In this document: positions 20,438 to 28,468 of the stretch, piece after piece | Layout of the letters: the number at the start of each line of letters is the position of its first letter | Position numbering within the stretch: the first letter of the stretch is position 1 | NCBI RefSeq assembly: GCF_014596445.1 | Contig: NZ_MECL01000062.1 | Location: 1-64,000, forward strand | Direction of reading: 5' to 3' | Length of the DNA: 64,000 nucleotides | Origin: Streptomyces sp. CBMA29 | GTDB lineage: Bacteria; Actinomycetota; Actinomycetes; Streptomycetales; Streptomycetaceae | The notes under the pieces: generated by a model | Told to the model about the DNA's origin: nothing | The model's input: the letters and a program-made list of their open reading frames with translations, nothing else | The model's database searches: none | Made by a program: the position numbers and the translations under genes

Positions 20438-21552
20438 GCCGTCGCCGCCCAGGGCAGCAGGGAGACGTGCACGACGTCCTCGGCGCCCTCACCGCCGACG
20501 GCCCGGATGGCGCGGTCGGTGTCCGCGAGGGTGAAGGAGTGGGTGCTCAGCCGCTCCAGCGGGAAACGGCCGGACGCGAGCTGTTCCAGGGCGAGTTCGC
20601 AGGACCGGTAGCTGTGGCCGCGGGCGCTCTTGACGCTGATGGACTTCTCGGTGACCTTCTTCAGCGGGAAGTCGGGGAAGGCGGCCAGCTCGCCCTGGAC
20701 CACCATGGTGCCCTCGCGGCGCTTGAGCGCGTCCACGCCGAGCAGCACCGGGGCGGTGCCCGCGCCCGATGTGCAGTCCAGCACCACATCGACACCCCGG
20801 CCGCCGGTGATCTCCATGATCCGGGTCAGCGCGTCCTCCCGCGCCACGTCGATGACGTGGTCGGCGCCCAGGTCCTTGGCGAGCAGCAGGCGTGCGCTGT
20901 CGCGCGTCGTGCCGGTGACGATGATCAAGGAGGCGCCGGCCTGCTTGCAGGCGACGACCTGGGACAGGCCCTGCTGCCCCGGGCCCTGGATCAGGACGGT
21001 GGAGGCGTAGCCGACTCCGGCGGTGACCAGCGCCCACTCGATGCCGTTCGACAACGGGGTGACCAGACCGGCCAGTTCGGCGGAGACGCCGTCGGGGACG
21101 TGGTGTGTCACCGCGTTCCACGGCAGGTAGAGGTACTGCGAGAAGCCGCCCCACAGGCGGCCCGGGTTGTCGGCGGAGGTGTAGCCGTAACGCCGGGCGT
21201 CGGGGTTCGTACGCCAGTCGGTCGCCTCGCAGTGCCGGTACTCGCCCCGGTGGCACCACTCGCAGCGGAAGCAGCCCACGTAGTGCTCGACGAAGATCCG
21301 GTCGCCCTCGGCCAGGCCCTTGCGCTCGCTGAAGGCGCGGCCCGCCTTGGCGATGACGCCCACGTTCTCGTGGCCCATGATCACCGGGTCGGCGAACGGC
21401 GGCTTGGCGTACATCTTGACGTCCGTACCGCAGATCCCGGCGACCTCGACCTTCAGCAGGGCGCCGTCGTCGGGCACGTCCGGCATCGGGAATTCGCGCA
21501 GCTCGGTCGTGCCCGGCGCGGTTCTGACCGCCGCCAGCACCTGCTCTGCCAT
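20434..21552 (-). CDS. Zinc-dependent medium-chain alcohol dehydrogenase
   Basis: MDR-family dehydrogenase of 372 residues. Catalytic zinc ligands are in GICGTD and GHENVG, and the structural zinc lobe is [16 protein letters not shown]. The nucleotide site follows [13 protein letters not shown]. It is the first gene of the long minus-strand ligK-ligJ-pht5-pca run, starting 79 bp from the palindrome at 21631. Plausible jobs are oxidation of a dihydrodiol or of an alcohol or hydroxymethyl side chain on the aromatic substrate. The sequence does not decide between them. Confidence 0.85.
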   Translation of the reverse strand: MAEQVLAAVRTAPGTTELREFPMPDVPDDGALLKVEVAGICGTDVKMYAKPPFADPVIMGHENVGVIAKAGRAFSERKGLAEGDRIFVEHYVGCFRCEWCHRGEYRHCEATDWRTNPDARRYGYTSADNPGRLWGGFSQYLYLPWNAVTHHVPDGVSAELAGLVTPLSNGIEWALVTAGVGYASTVLIQGPGQQGLSQVVACKQAGASLIIVTGTTRDSARLLLAKDLGADHVIDVAREDALTRIMEITGGRGVDVVLDCTSGAGTAPVLLGVDALKRREGTMVVQGELAAFPDFPLKKVTEKSISVKSARGHSYRSCELALEQLASGRFPLERLSTHSFTLADTDRAIRAVGGEGAEDVVHVSLLPWAATA

Positions 21553-21630
21553 GGCCTCTCCTCAGTGTCGTCGCAACGCCGTCCCGACGTCGTCGGCCGG
21601 TTGGGGACGCACACGTTACTCTATGGCCTG

Positions 21631-21643
21631 ATGGTCTGACCAT
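21631..21643. promoter_or_regulatory. Cluster operator 1: perfect 13-bp palindrome ATGGTC-T-GACCAT
   Basis: A perfect inverted repeat lies between the divergent alcohol dehydrogenase and second Pht5-type genes, 15 bp before the latter's ATG. It contains the core GGT-N3-ACC that recurs at the other promoters of this region, and is probably bound by the GntR protein encoded at 33502-34281. Confidence 0.65.
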
Positions 21644-21657
21644 GCTACCTTTCGTGC

Positions 21658-22602
21658 ATGGTCGAACCCGTGCTCAGGACCGTGACCCGCACCCAGGGCG
21701 CCAACGTCGCGCTGAAGGACGGGACGGTGACGCCCGACGGCTGCCGCCTGGAATTCGAGGACGTGCCGGTGCTCGTGCACGCCTTCCGGCGGATGGTGCG
21801 CGGCCTCGAATTCGACGTCAGCGAAATGGCGTTGACCACCTATCTGGTGGCGAAGGCGCACGGCGCCGCCTTCACGGCGCTGCCCGCGTTCCTGGTCCGC
21901 GGCTTCCACCACGGCGCGATCCTGCACAATCCGGCGGCCTCCGGCCTGCGCGGCCCCGAGGACCTGACCGGCCGCAGGGTCGGCGTGAACCGCGGCTATA
22001 CGGTGACGACGGGCGTCTGGGCGCGGGCCGTGCTGCGCTCCGAGTTCGGTGTCGACCTCGACCGGGTGACCTGGGTGCTCTCCGGCGACGAGCACGTGGC
22101 CGCGTACCGCCCGCCCGCCAACGTCGAGTCGATGCCCCCCGGCCGCACCCTGGAGGAGATGGCCGTCAGCGGCGAACTCGCCGCCGTCATCGGCGTGGAC
22201 GCCACCGCCCCCGAACTGGTCCCGCTCGTCCCGGAACCCGAGCGCGCGGCCGTCACGGCCCTGCTCAAGCACGGCATGTATCCGGTCAACCACCTCGTCG
22301 TGGTCAAGGACGACCTGCTCGCGCGGCACCCCGGCCTCGGCGCCGACCTCCTGCGCGCCTTCACCCGGGCCAAGGACCTCTACGTGGAACGGCTGCGGGC
22401 AGGCGCCGTCGTGGAACCGGCCAAGGCCGACCGTATGTACGCCCGCGTCATGGAGATGACCGGCGGCGCGGACCCGCTCCCGTACGGCGTCGCGCCCAAC
22501 CGGGACGTACTGGAAGCGCTCATGCGGCACGCGGTCGACCAGCGGATCCTGGAGCGCCCCATGCCCCTGGAGGAACTCTTCGCCGAAGGTACTCGGGACT
22601 GA
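21658..22602 (+). CDS. Second Pht5-type (4,5-dihydroxyphthalate decarboxylase-like) protein
   Basis: Protein of 314 residues related to the family member at 17552-18544, with FDVSEMALTTYLVAKAHGAAFTALPAFLVRGFHHG aligning with that protein's core. It has no signal peptide, so it is a cytoplasmic protein of the binding-protein fold, not a transporter component. Differences in the core suggest a distinct substrate or function. It is followed by an RpiB-type isomerase 48 bp later and is controlled from the divergent promoter with the 13-bp palindrome. No clear ribosome site is visible before ATG 21658. Confidence 0.7.
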   Translation: MVEPVLRTVTRTQGANVALKDGTVTPDGCRLEFEDVPVLVHAFRRMVRGLEFDVSEMALTTYLVAKAHGAAFTALPAFLVRGFHHGAILHNPAASGLRGPEDLTGRRVGVNRGYTVTTGVWARAVLRSEFGVDLDRVTWVLSGDEHVAAYRPPANVESMPPGRTLEEMAVSGELAAVIGVDATAPELVPLVPEPERAAVTALLKHGMYPVNHLVVVKDDLLARHPGLGADLLRAFTRAKDLYVERLRAGAVVEPAKADRMYARVMEMTGGADPLPYGVAPNRDVLEALMRHAVDQRILERPMPLEELFAEGTRD

Positions 22603-22650
22603 CGGAGCGTCTGGAAGCCTGATTTACAGGCCAGTTGAGGAGACACCACG

Positions 22651-23112
22651 ATGCGCATCGCCATCGCCGCCGACCACAACGGCATCGCGCTGAAGGCCAG
22701 GCTGACCGGCTGGCTGACCCGGAACGGCCACACGGTCGACGACCGCGGCGGCCATGCGGTGGACGGCGCGGTGGTGGACTACCCGCCGCTGTGCGCCGAC
22801 GTGTGCCTCCAGGTGGTGCGCGGCGCCGCCGACCGCGGCATCGTGCTCGGCGGCAGCGGCCTCGGCGAGACCATCGCCTGCAACAAGATCCGCGGGGTGC
22901 GGGCCGGGCTCTGCCACGATGTGTGGAGCGCCGGGATCTCGCGGGGGAACAACGACGCGAATGTGCTGGTCCTGGCCGCCAAGGTGCTGACGCCTGAAGC
23001 GGCGGAGGAGATCGCGGCGGCTTGGCTGGACACCGCCTTCAAGGGCGGTGCGCACCAGCGGCGGCTCGACCAGATCGCCCGCCTGGAACGGGGAGAGGCG
23101 CACCTCGGCTGA
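22651..23112 (+). CDS. RpiB/LacAB-family isomerase
   Basis: Sugar-phosphate-isomerase fold protein of 153 residues. MRIAIAADHNGIALK, GIVLGGSGLGETIACNKIRGVRAGLC and GNNDANVLVLAAKV are clear RpiB signatures. The active-site cysteine of E. coli RpiB is Gly here, and a Glu (LGETI) occupies the place of the actinobacterial catalytic base. It lies in an aromatic catabolic operon, not with sugar genes. An enolisation or tautomerase reaction on an oxo-diacid, replacing LigU/GalD, is a reasonable inference. A ribose-5-phosphate isomerase role remains possible. Confidence 0.85.
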   Translation: MRIAIAADHNGIALKARLTGWLTRNGHTVDDRGGHAVDGAVVDYPPLCADVCLQVVRGAADRGIVLGGSGLGETIACNKIRGVRAGLCHDVWSAGISRGNNDANVLVLAAKVLTPEAAEEIAAAWLDTAFKGGAHQRRLDQIARLERGEAHLG

Positions 23113-23152
23113 GGCCGAAACCGAGGAACGGACGGCTCCTTCGCGCGCCGGC

Positions 23153-24001
23153 CTACGACCCGGCGAGGAAGTCCAGCACGCGGTCCGGCGCGTTCGCCCC
23201 GGTCTGCTCCGCCACCGGCATGTCCCAGAACTCCGCCCCGGACAGGCACTCCTGGAGGTAGCGGGCGGCCGAGGGCGCGTGCGAGTCGTCCTGGCCCGGC
23301 ACGATGAGCGCCGGGGTGTCGAGCCGCAGCAGATCCTCCGGCTCAGGACCCGGCACCGTGTCCCGGTCGAACAGCAGCCGCGCCATCCCGGCCACCGCCG
23401 CCTGATACCGGTCGGGGTCGTAGCGCGCGTAGAGCCCCGCGAAGGCGTCGTGCCGCCGGATCACCCCGGCCCAGGGCCCCACGCGCGGATCGGCGGTGAA
23501 GCCCGCCTCCGACTCCCGCGCCAGCGCGACGACGTGGCCCAGACCGTGCTCCTGCGCGTACGCCAGGTGCCGGGTGAACCTGGCGTGCTGCTTCATCCGG
23601 TACCTCACACCGCCCGCGGGGGAGTAGAGCACCATGCTCAGCACCCGCTCCGGATGCGCCACCGCCGTCGCCGCGACCGTCGAACAGCCGACGCAGCCGC
23701 CCATCAGATGGGCCTGCGAGATGCCGAGCCGGTCGAGCAGCCCGATGCCCTGCGCCACGTAGTCGGCCCAGGAGATCCGCTCCAACCGGCCGCCGGAGCG
23801 CCCCGATTCGCGCCGGTCGAAGGTGACGCAGGTGTACTTCTCGGTGAGTCGGTCGAGCAGTCCGAGCCGCCGGTAGACGCCCACCGTGCGCCAGCTCTCC
23901 AGACTGGAGTCGAACCCGCCGGGCGAGAACATCAACAGCGGCGGCCCGGACCCCGCCACCTCGTAGCGGGTGGAGATCCCGTCGATGACGGCGGTGGGCA
24001 T
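23153..24001 (-). CDS. Alpha/beta hydrolase with cysteine at the nucleophile position
   Basis: Fold protein of 282 residues. The nucleophile elbow reads MGGCVGCS, so Cys103 replaces the usual Ser, as in dienelactone hydrolase. The acid loop VPGQDDSHAPS is present. The usual C-terminal histidine is not where expected: the segment reads WDMPVAEQTGANAPDRVLDF, and the only nearby His is in DDSHAP. It starts 15 bp after the PanB-like gene and is the last gene of the ferredoxin/Rieske operon. It may hydrolyse a ring-fission or lactone intermediate or carry out non-hydrolytic chemistry. Confidence 0.75.
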   Translation of the reverse strand: MPTAVIDGISTRYEVAGSGPPLLMFSPGGFDSSLESWRTVGVYRRLGLLDRLTEKYTCVTFDRRESGRSGGRLERISWADYVAQGIGLLDRLGISQAHLMGGCVGCSTVAATAVAHPERVLSMVLYSPAGGVRYRMKQHARFTRHLAYAQEHGLGHVVALARESEAGFTADPRVGPWAGVIRRHDAFAGLYARYDPDRYQAAVAGMARLLFDRDTVPGPEPEDLLRLDTPALIVPGQDDSHAPSAARYLQECLSGAEFWDMPVAEQTGANAPDRVLDFLAGS

Positions 24002-24016
24002 ACGGATCGCTCCTCC

Positions 24017-24853
24017 TCAGTTGCTTTCCGGCGGTACGGGAATCCCGCCCGCCACCTGCCGGGCCGCCCGCACATCCCCCGCGTACGCGCTGAGCGCGTC
24101 CAGCGTGATCCGGGCGACGTTGGCGTACGTGTCCGGCGGATCGTCGATGGTCGAGGCCGCGTACCCGATGGCCGCGTGCGCCATCCGCATCCGGCCGTCG
24201 AGCCACGGTCCGCCGCCGAAACCGCCGACGACGGGTACGGCGACGGCCTCGGCGACGGCGGCGCCCACGACCGGGCCCGAGTTGGTGAAGTTCAGCAGCA
24301 CCGCGCCCGCGTCCTCCAGCCGCTTGGCCTCCGCGACCAGCGCGTCCTTCATCTCCACCGGCACCTGGTCGGCGGCCGACGGGACCGCCCGGTACTCCAC
24401 GCCGTAGCGCAGGGCGGTCTGCGGGGTGATCCCGAACTGCGCGAAGACCGGGATACCCGCGCGGGTGATCGCGGTGACCGCGTCCAGGTAGTCGGAGGCC
24501 GCGTCCAGCTTGACCATGTCGACGCCCGCCTCCTTCACGAACCGGATGGCGGCGCGCACCGCGCTGTCCGTGCCCTCCTGGAGCGGTCCGAAGGGGAAGT
24601 CGGCACTGACCAGGGCCCGTTGGACACCGCGTCGTACCGCCTGGGTGACCACGAGCATCTGGTCCATGGTCACTTCGAAGGGGTTGGCGTGGCCCCACAG
24701 ATTCACGCCGACGGTGTCGCCGACGGAAACGATGTCCACCCCGGCGCGGTCCGCGACGCGCGCGATCTGGTAGTCCCAGGCCACGACGCCGACGATCTTC
24801 CGGCCTTCGTCCTTCATTCGTCGCAGTGTGTGCGGGGTGATCTTCTCGGACAT
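24017..24853 (-). CDS. PanB-like (ketopantoate hydroxymethyltransferase superfamily) protein, divergent active site
   Basis: TIM-barrel protein of 278 residues aligning well with PanB: VSVGDTVGVNLWGHANPFEVTMDQM, AVRRGVQRALVSADFPFG and GVDMVKLDAA. The metal aspartates (VGDT, SADF) are kept. By my alignment to E. coli PanB, the conserved His of GHLGLTP is Gln here (AQFGITP), and the catalytic Glu of LECVP is Asn (LNFTN). It is therefore unlikely to make ketopantoate. It lies between the Rieske-linked unknown protein and the Cys-hydrolase, so a C-C bond-forming or cleaving step on an oxo acid of the aromatic pathway is plausible. Confidence 0.75.
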   Translation of the reverse strand: MSEKITPHTLRRMKDEGRKIVGVVAWDYQIARVADRAGVDIVSVGDTVGVNLWGHANPFEVTMDQMLVVTQAVRRGVQRALVSADFPFGPLQEGTDSAVRAAIRFVKEAGVDMVKLDAASDYLDAVTAITRAGIPVFAQFGITPQTALRYGVEYRAVPSAADQVPVEMKDALVAEAKRLEDAGAVLLNFTNSGPVVGAAVAEAVAVPVVGGFGGGPWLDGRMRMAHAAIGYAASTIDDPPDTYANVARITLDALSAYAGDVRAARQVAGGIPVPPESN

Positions 24854-24953
24854 CTCGCCTTCGCTCTCCTGCTGGTGACGGTGCGTCGGATCAACGCCCC
24901 CGTATCGCCCGGACCCGTATCGCCCGGTCCCGCAATGCGCAGGCCCGTACCGC

Positions 24954-25475
24954 TCAGACCCGCAGCGCCGTGAGCAGTTCGAACACGTCGCTCTCGTCGG
25001 CGGACAGCAGCAGCACCCGCGCGTGCGGGCGCAGCGCCGCCACCGCGTCGTCGGCCTCGAAGCCGTCGCCGAGGACCACGCCCGCCGTGGTGATGGCCCG
25101 CGCTCCGCACTCCCGGCCGATCGCGGCGGCCTGCGCCCGGCCCGAGTCCTCGGTGGCCAGGATCACCACCACGTCGGTGCCGGTCAGTACGTCGGCGAGC
25201 GCGGCGGGTCTGCCGTGCAGTTCGAACAGGAGCGGGGCGCCGCCCGGCGCCGCCTCGGACGAGGCTCCCGCGGTGTAGAAGCGGGCCTTGGCCCACGGCC
25301 CGCGCGCCACCCGCCGGGCGACCGCCTCGGCCGCGCGGTCCAGCGCGATCACCCGCGCGTTGCGCGCGGGCGCCAGCGGCACGGTGATCCTGAACCGCGA
25401 CTCCTGCCGTGAGGCCGCCCGCGCCGACTCACTCGGATGACCCGGATATCCGGGATACATGACCGGTGTCGTCAT
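24954..25475 (-). CDS. Unknown protein coupled to the Rieske oxygenase
   Basis: I do not recognise this 173-residue protein. It starts one base after the Rieske oxygenase stop, so it is translationally coupled. A Pro/Gly-rich N terminus (MTTPVMYPGYPGHP) is followed by an alpha/beta pattern, with strands such as ARVIALD, DVVVILAT and ARVLLLSA and the helix-cap sequence TAGASSEAA. This suggests a Rossmann-like or small nucleotide-binding fold without a signal peptide or metal motif. It could be an assembly or regulatory partner of the oxygenase. A 15-bp direct duplication (CCCGTATCGCCCGG twice) lies just downstream at about 24899-24927. Confidence 0.65.
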   Translation of the reverse strand: MTTPVMYPGYPGHPSESARAASRQESRFRITVPLAPARNARVIALDRAAEAVARRVARGPWAKARFYTAGASSEAAPGGAPLLFELHGRPAALADVLTGTDVVVILATEDSGRAQAAAIGRECGARAITTAGVVLGDGFEADDAVAALRPHARVLLLSADESDVFELLTALRV

Positions 25476-25476
25476 G

Positions 25477-26763
25477 TCAGACCGACGACTGAGCGACGCC
25501 GGGCATGACGGTCACCGCGTCGCGGCAGGAGTCCAGGAACGACTCCGCCTGCGGCAGCACCACCGCCGCCGACCGCACCCGGTGGTGGGCGGGGTCCACT
25601 CCCGGCGGGGTCACGCCCTCGTCCCGCAGCGCCACCGCCGCCTTGCGCAGTTTCTGCCGCGCCTTGATGATCCCGCTGTCCGCGGGCACCAGGCGCTCCT
25701 TCGTGCGGTCCACGATCGGGCCCATGCTCTCCTGGAGCGAGGCGTCCTGCATCGCGATGCCCGCGACCCCCGAGTACGTGTCCCCGCGCCGCTGCGCCTC
25801 ACGGTCCATCAGGTAGTCGTTGTCCATGTTGGCCGCGGGCCGGTAGGTGCCGGGGATGTTTCTGCTGTGCACGCCGTGGCCGTCGATCATGGCCTGCCGC
25901 TCGTCGCCGGTCAGCGCCCGCACCGGGTGGTAGTCGAAGGAGTACGTCCAGCAGTTCTCGTCGTCGATCGGCACCCAGAAGTGGCCGTGCACCGGATGGT
26001 CGCCGCGCGGCGGCACCATCGTGAAGGCCGGCATGACCCAGGGCGTGATGCGCCAGTAGTAGCTGCCCTCCTCGGCGTTGCGCCGGGCGCCGACGAACAG
26101 GCCGCCCTCGCTGTCGGCGACCTCGAAGAAGGGCTTGGTGTCCCTCATGTTGTACTCGTTGCCCTTGGCGCCCCTGAACAGCGGATCGGTCTTGAGGCCG
26201 CCGGAGTGCAGGAACGTCACATGGCTGGAGTCGATGCCGCCCTCGAACGCCTGGAGCCAGTTGGACTGCTGCCAGCGCTTGGAGGTGTACGTCTGCTCCT
26301 CCGGCACCTGCACCCATTCGAACTCCGGCAGCTCAGGACGCTCGGCCGGGTCGCCCATGTACGTCCACAGCAGGTCGCCGATCTTCACCAGCGGATACGA
26401 CGTGAGCCTCACGTTCTGGCAGAAGCTGCTGTTGTCGGACTCCGACGGCACCTCTACGCACTGGCCCGTGACGTCGTACTTCCAGCCGTGGTACGGGCAG
26501 CGCAGGCCCGCCTCCTCGTTGCGGCCGAACCACAGCGAGGCACCGCGGTGCGCGCAGAACTCGTCGATCAGGCCGTAGCGGCCCTCGCTGTCGCGGAAGG
26601 CGAGCAGGCGCTCGGACAGCAGCTTGACCCGGACCGGCGCGGCGCCGTCCTCGGGCAGCTCCTCGGCGAGCAGCGCGGGAAGCCAGTACCGCCGGAAGAG
26701 ATTCCCCATCGGGGTGCCGGGGCCGGTCTGCGTCAGCAGCTCGTTGATGTCTTGTCTAAGCAC
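25477..26763 (-). CDS. Rieske non-heme iron oxygenase, phthalate 4,5-dioxygenase-like alpha subunit
   Basis: Ring-hydroxylating oxygenase of 428 residues. The Rieske cluster ligands are Cys70-x-His72 and Cys89-xx-His92 (FCAHRG and CPYHGWKYD). The mononuclear iron site is Asp178, His181 and His186 in EGGIDSSHVTFLHSG. The length, the N-terminal RRYWLPAL and the absence of a beta-subunit gene match the phthalate dioxygenase class of alpha-only oxygenases. A ferredoxin is encoded 54 bp upstream and a ferredoxin reductase at 30187-31536, giving a complete three-component system. The substrate is probably an aromatic (di)carboxylate; which one is not determined. Confidence 0.9.
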   Translation of the reverse strand: MLRQDINELLTQTGPGTPMGNLFRRYWLPALLAEELPEDGAAPVRVKLLSERLLAFRDSEGRYGLIDEFCAHRGASLWFGRNEEAGLRCPYHGWKYDVTGQCVEVPSESDNSSFCQNVRLTSYPLVKIGDLLWTYMGDPAERPELPEFEWVQVPEEQTYTSKRWQQSNWLQAFEGGIDSSHVTFLHSGGLKTDPLFRGAKGNEYNMRDTKPFFEVADSEGGLFVGARRNAEEGSYYWRITPWVMPAFTMVPPRGDHPVHGHFWVPIDDENCWTYSFDYHPVRALTGDERQAMIDGHGVHSRNIPGTYRPAANMDNDYLMDREAQRRGDTYSGVAGIAMQDASLQESMGPIVDRTKERLVPADSGIIKARQKLRKAAVALRDEGVTPPGVDPAHHRVRSAAVVLPQAESFLDSCRDAVTVMPGVAQSSV

Positions 26764-26817
26764 GGCCGTTTCCCTTTCACGTGATGGCCTGTCACCGCGT
26801 CCGGCGGCGGAGGGAGA

Positions 26818-27141
26818 TCAGGGCTGCTCGGGCGGGATCTCGACGGTCAGCCCGTCGAGCGCCTCCGTGACGCGGATCTGGCACGCCAGGCGACTGGTGC
26901 CGCGCCGCTCCGCCACCGCCATGTCCAGCAGGTCCTCCTCCATGTCGCCGGGAGGGCCCACGGCGGGGGCGAACTCCTCGGCGACCCAGACGTGACAGGT
27001 CGCGCAGGAGCAGTTGCCGCCGCATTCCGCGACGATCCCGGGAATCCCGTTCTTGACCGCGGTCGCCATGACGGACTCACCGACCGTCGCCTCGACGGCG
27101 TACTCGTGACCGGTGCTGCCGATGTAGATCACCTTGGCCAA
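26818..27141 (-). CDS. [2Fe-2S] ferredoxin, adrenodoxin/putidaredoxin type
   Basis: Electron carrier of 107 residues. Cluster ligands are Cys40, Cys46, Cys49 (CGGNCSCATC) and Cys87 (RLACQIRV), the CX5CX2C-C spacing of the adrenodoxin class. It is the first gene of the minus-strand Rieske operon and starts 29 bp from an operator. It should pass electrons from the FAD reductase (30187-31536) to the Rieske oxygenase. Its class pairs with ThcD/putidaredoxin-reductase-type flavoproteins, matching that gene. Confidence 0.93.
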   Translation of the reverse strand: MAKVIYIGSTGHEYAVEATVGESVMATAVKNGIPGIVAECGGNCSCATCHVWVAEEFAPAVGPPGDMEEDLLDMAVAERRGTSRLACQIRVTEALDGLTVEIPPEQP

Positions 27142-27169
27142 GACACCTCACGCCCTCTCGTGACATCCG

Positions 27170-27183
27170 TTGGTATGTCCATT
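27170..27183. promoter_or_regulatory. Cluster operator 2: TTGGT-ATG-TCCATT
   Basis: One mismatch from the dyad TGGT-N3-ACCA, placed 29 bp upstream of the ferredoxin/Rieske operon. The 8-mer GTATGTCC recurs at 27326-27333, near the divergent bicupin gene. Confidence 0.5.
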
Positions 27184-27306
27184 AGACCAGAGCGTCCGGC
27201 GAGCGCACAAGCACCTCATGGAGACCCGGGAGGCCGGCGAGGTCAGCGCCTCGGGAGTGACGGGCCGGGTCCTGGCCGGTGCGTTGACACCCGGAAAAAA
27301 TTGGCC

Positions 27307-27323
27307 TTAGGGTCCTACCAATT
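27307..27323. promoter_or_regulatory. Cluster operator 3: TTAGGGT-CCT-ACCAATT
   Basis: Identical to the operator before the GntR gene (34324-34340) at every position outside the three-base spacer except the last. It lies 30 bp upstream of the bicupin-eutA operon. Agreement of 13 bases outside the spacer makes a chance match unlikely. Confidence 0.7.
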
Positions 27324-27352
27324 AAGTATGTCCGATCGAGGAGGACTACCGG

Positions 27353-28468
27353 ATGGCCAGCGACGCGATCGTCAACGAGTCCTTGGCGGCGAAGTTCGCC
27401 ACCGAGAAGGAGTCCCCCTACACCCGCTGGGTGGCCGCCGAGGGGCTGGACATCATCGCCGCCCACTACGTCCCCGACCTGCGGACCGTCGAGCTGAAGC
27501 CGTGGGAACGGCGGGGCGGGCGCGGGGTGTTCATCAACCACGAGGCCACCCGCACCTCGAACGACTGCTACGTCTGCGAGATCCCGGCGGGCGGCAGGCT
27601 CGCCCCGCAGCGGCAGCTCTTCGAGGAGATGATCCTCGTCCTCGAAGGGCAGGGCTCCACCAAGGTGTGGAACGACGCGGGCGCGGAGGTCACCTTCGAG
27701 TGGCAGGCCGGCTCGCTGTTCGCCATCCCGCTGAACGCGCACCACCAGCACTTCAACGGTTCCGGCCGGACCGCGGCGCGCTTCGTGTCCTCGACGAACA
27801 TGCCCCCGGTGATCAACCTCTACGACGACGTCGACTTCGTCTTCGGCACCGCCAAGGACTTCCCCGGCCGCTTCGACGGCGAGCCCGACTACTTCTCGCC
27901 CAAGGGCGAGCAGAAGGGCCTGCTCCTGGACACCAACTTCGTCGCCGACGCGGCGAACCTGCCGCTGATCGAGGCGAAGGAGCGCGGCGCGGGCGGCGGC
28001 CACATCCGCTTCGCCATGGCCAAGGGCTCGATGAACAGCCACATCTCGCAGTTCCCGACCGCCACGTACAAGAAGGGCCACCGGCACGGCCCCGGCGCGC
28101 ACGTCATCATCCTCACCGGCACCGGCTACAGCCTGATGTGGCCGGAGGGCGAGGAGCCGCGGCGCTACGAGTGGGGCCCCGGCACGCTGATCGTGCCGCC
28201 CAACATGTGGTTTCACCAGCACTTCAACACCGGTGCGGAGCCCGGCCGTTACCTCGCCTTCAAGCACGAGGCGGTCTCGCTGCGCAACGCGCAGGGTGTG
28301 CCCAAGGCATGGATCAGCCGCCGCATCGGCGGTGACCAGATCGACTACGCGGACGAGTCGCGGGTCGTCCGCGAGATGTTCCGCGAGGCGCTCGCCGAGC
28401 ACGGCGTGGAGCCGAGGATGGACGACGTGTACGAGGCGGAGCTGTCGACGCTGGCCCCCAAGCCGTAA
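27353..28468 (+). CDS. Bicupin protein, candidate ring-cleavage or isomerase enzyme
   Basis: Protein of 371 residues with two cupin barrels. In the first (about residues 75-145), FEEMILVLEGQGSTKVW and NAHHQHFN are seen; in the second (about 225-310), YKKGHRHGPGAHVIILTGTGYSLMW and MWFHQHFN. HRHGPGAH and FHQHFN supply a probable metal triad or tetrad in the C-terminal barrel. The architecture recalls gentisate-type dioxygenases, but the motifs are not diagnostic. No LigAB-type extradiol enzyme is present, so a bicupin is a candidate for the missing ring-opening step. Its stop overlaps the EutA start (TAATG). GAGGAGGA before ATG 27353 is a strong ribosome site. Confidence 0.75.
   Translation: MASDAIVNESLAAKFATEKESPYTRWVAAEGLDIIAAHYVPDLRTVELKPWERRGGRGVFINHEATRTSNDCYVCEIPAGGRLAPQRQLFEEMILVLEGQGSTKVWNDAGAEVTFEWQAGSLFAIPLNAHHQHFNGSGRTAARFVSSTNMPPVINLYDDVDFVFGTAKDFPGRFDGEPDYFSPKGEQKGLLLDTNFVADAANLPLIEAKERGAGGGHIRFAMAKGSMNSHISQFPTATYKKGHRHGPGAHVIILTGTGYSLMWPEGEEPRRYEWGPGTLIVPPNMWFHQHFNTGAEPGRYLAFKHEAVSLRNAQGVPKAWISRRIGGDQIDYADESRVVREMFREALAEHGVEPRMDDVYEAELSTLAPKP

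Noticed and set aside
23103-23126. Terminator hairpin after the RpiB-type gene
   Set aside because: The CCTCGG/CCGAGG stem is only 6 bp and includes the stop codon; too weak to list.
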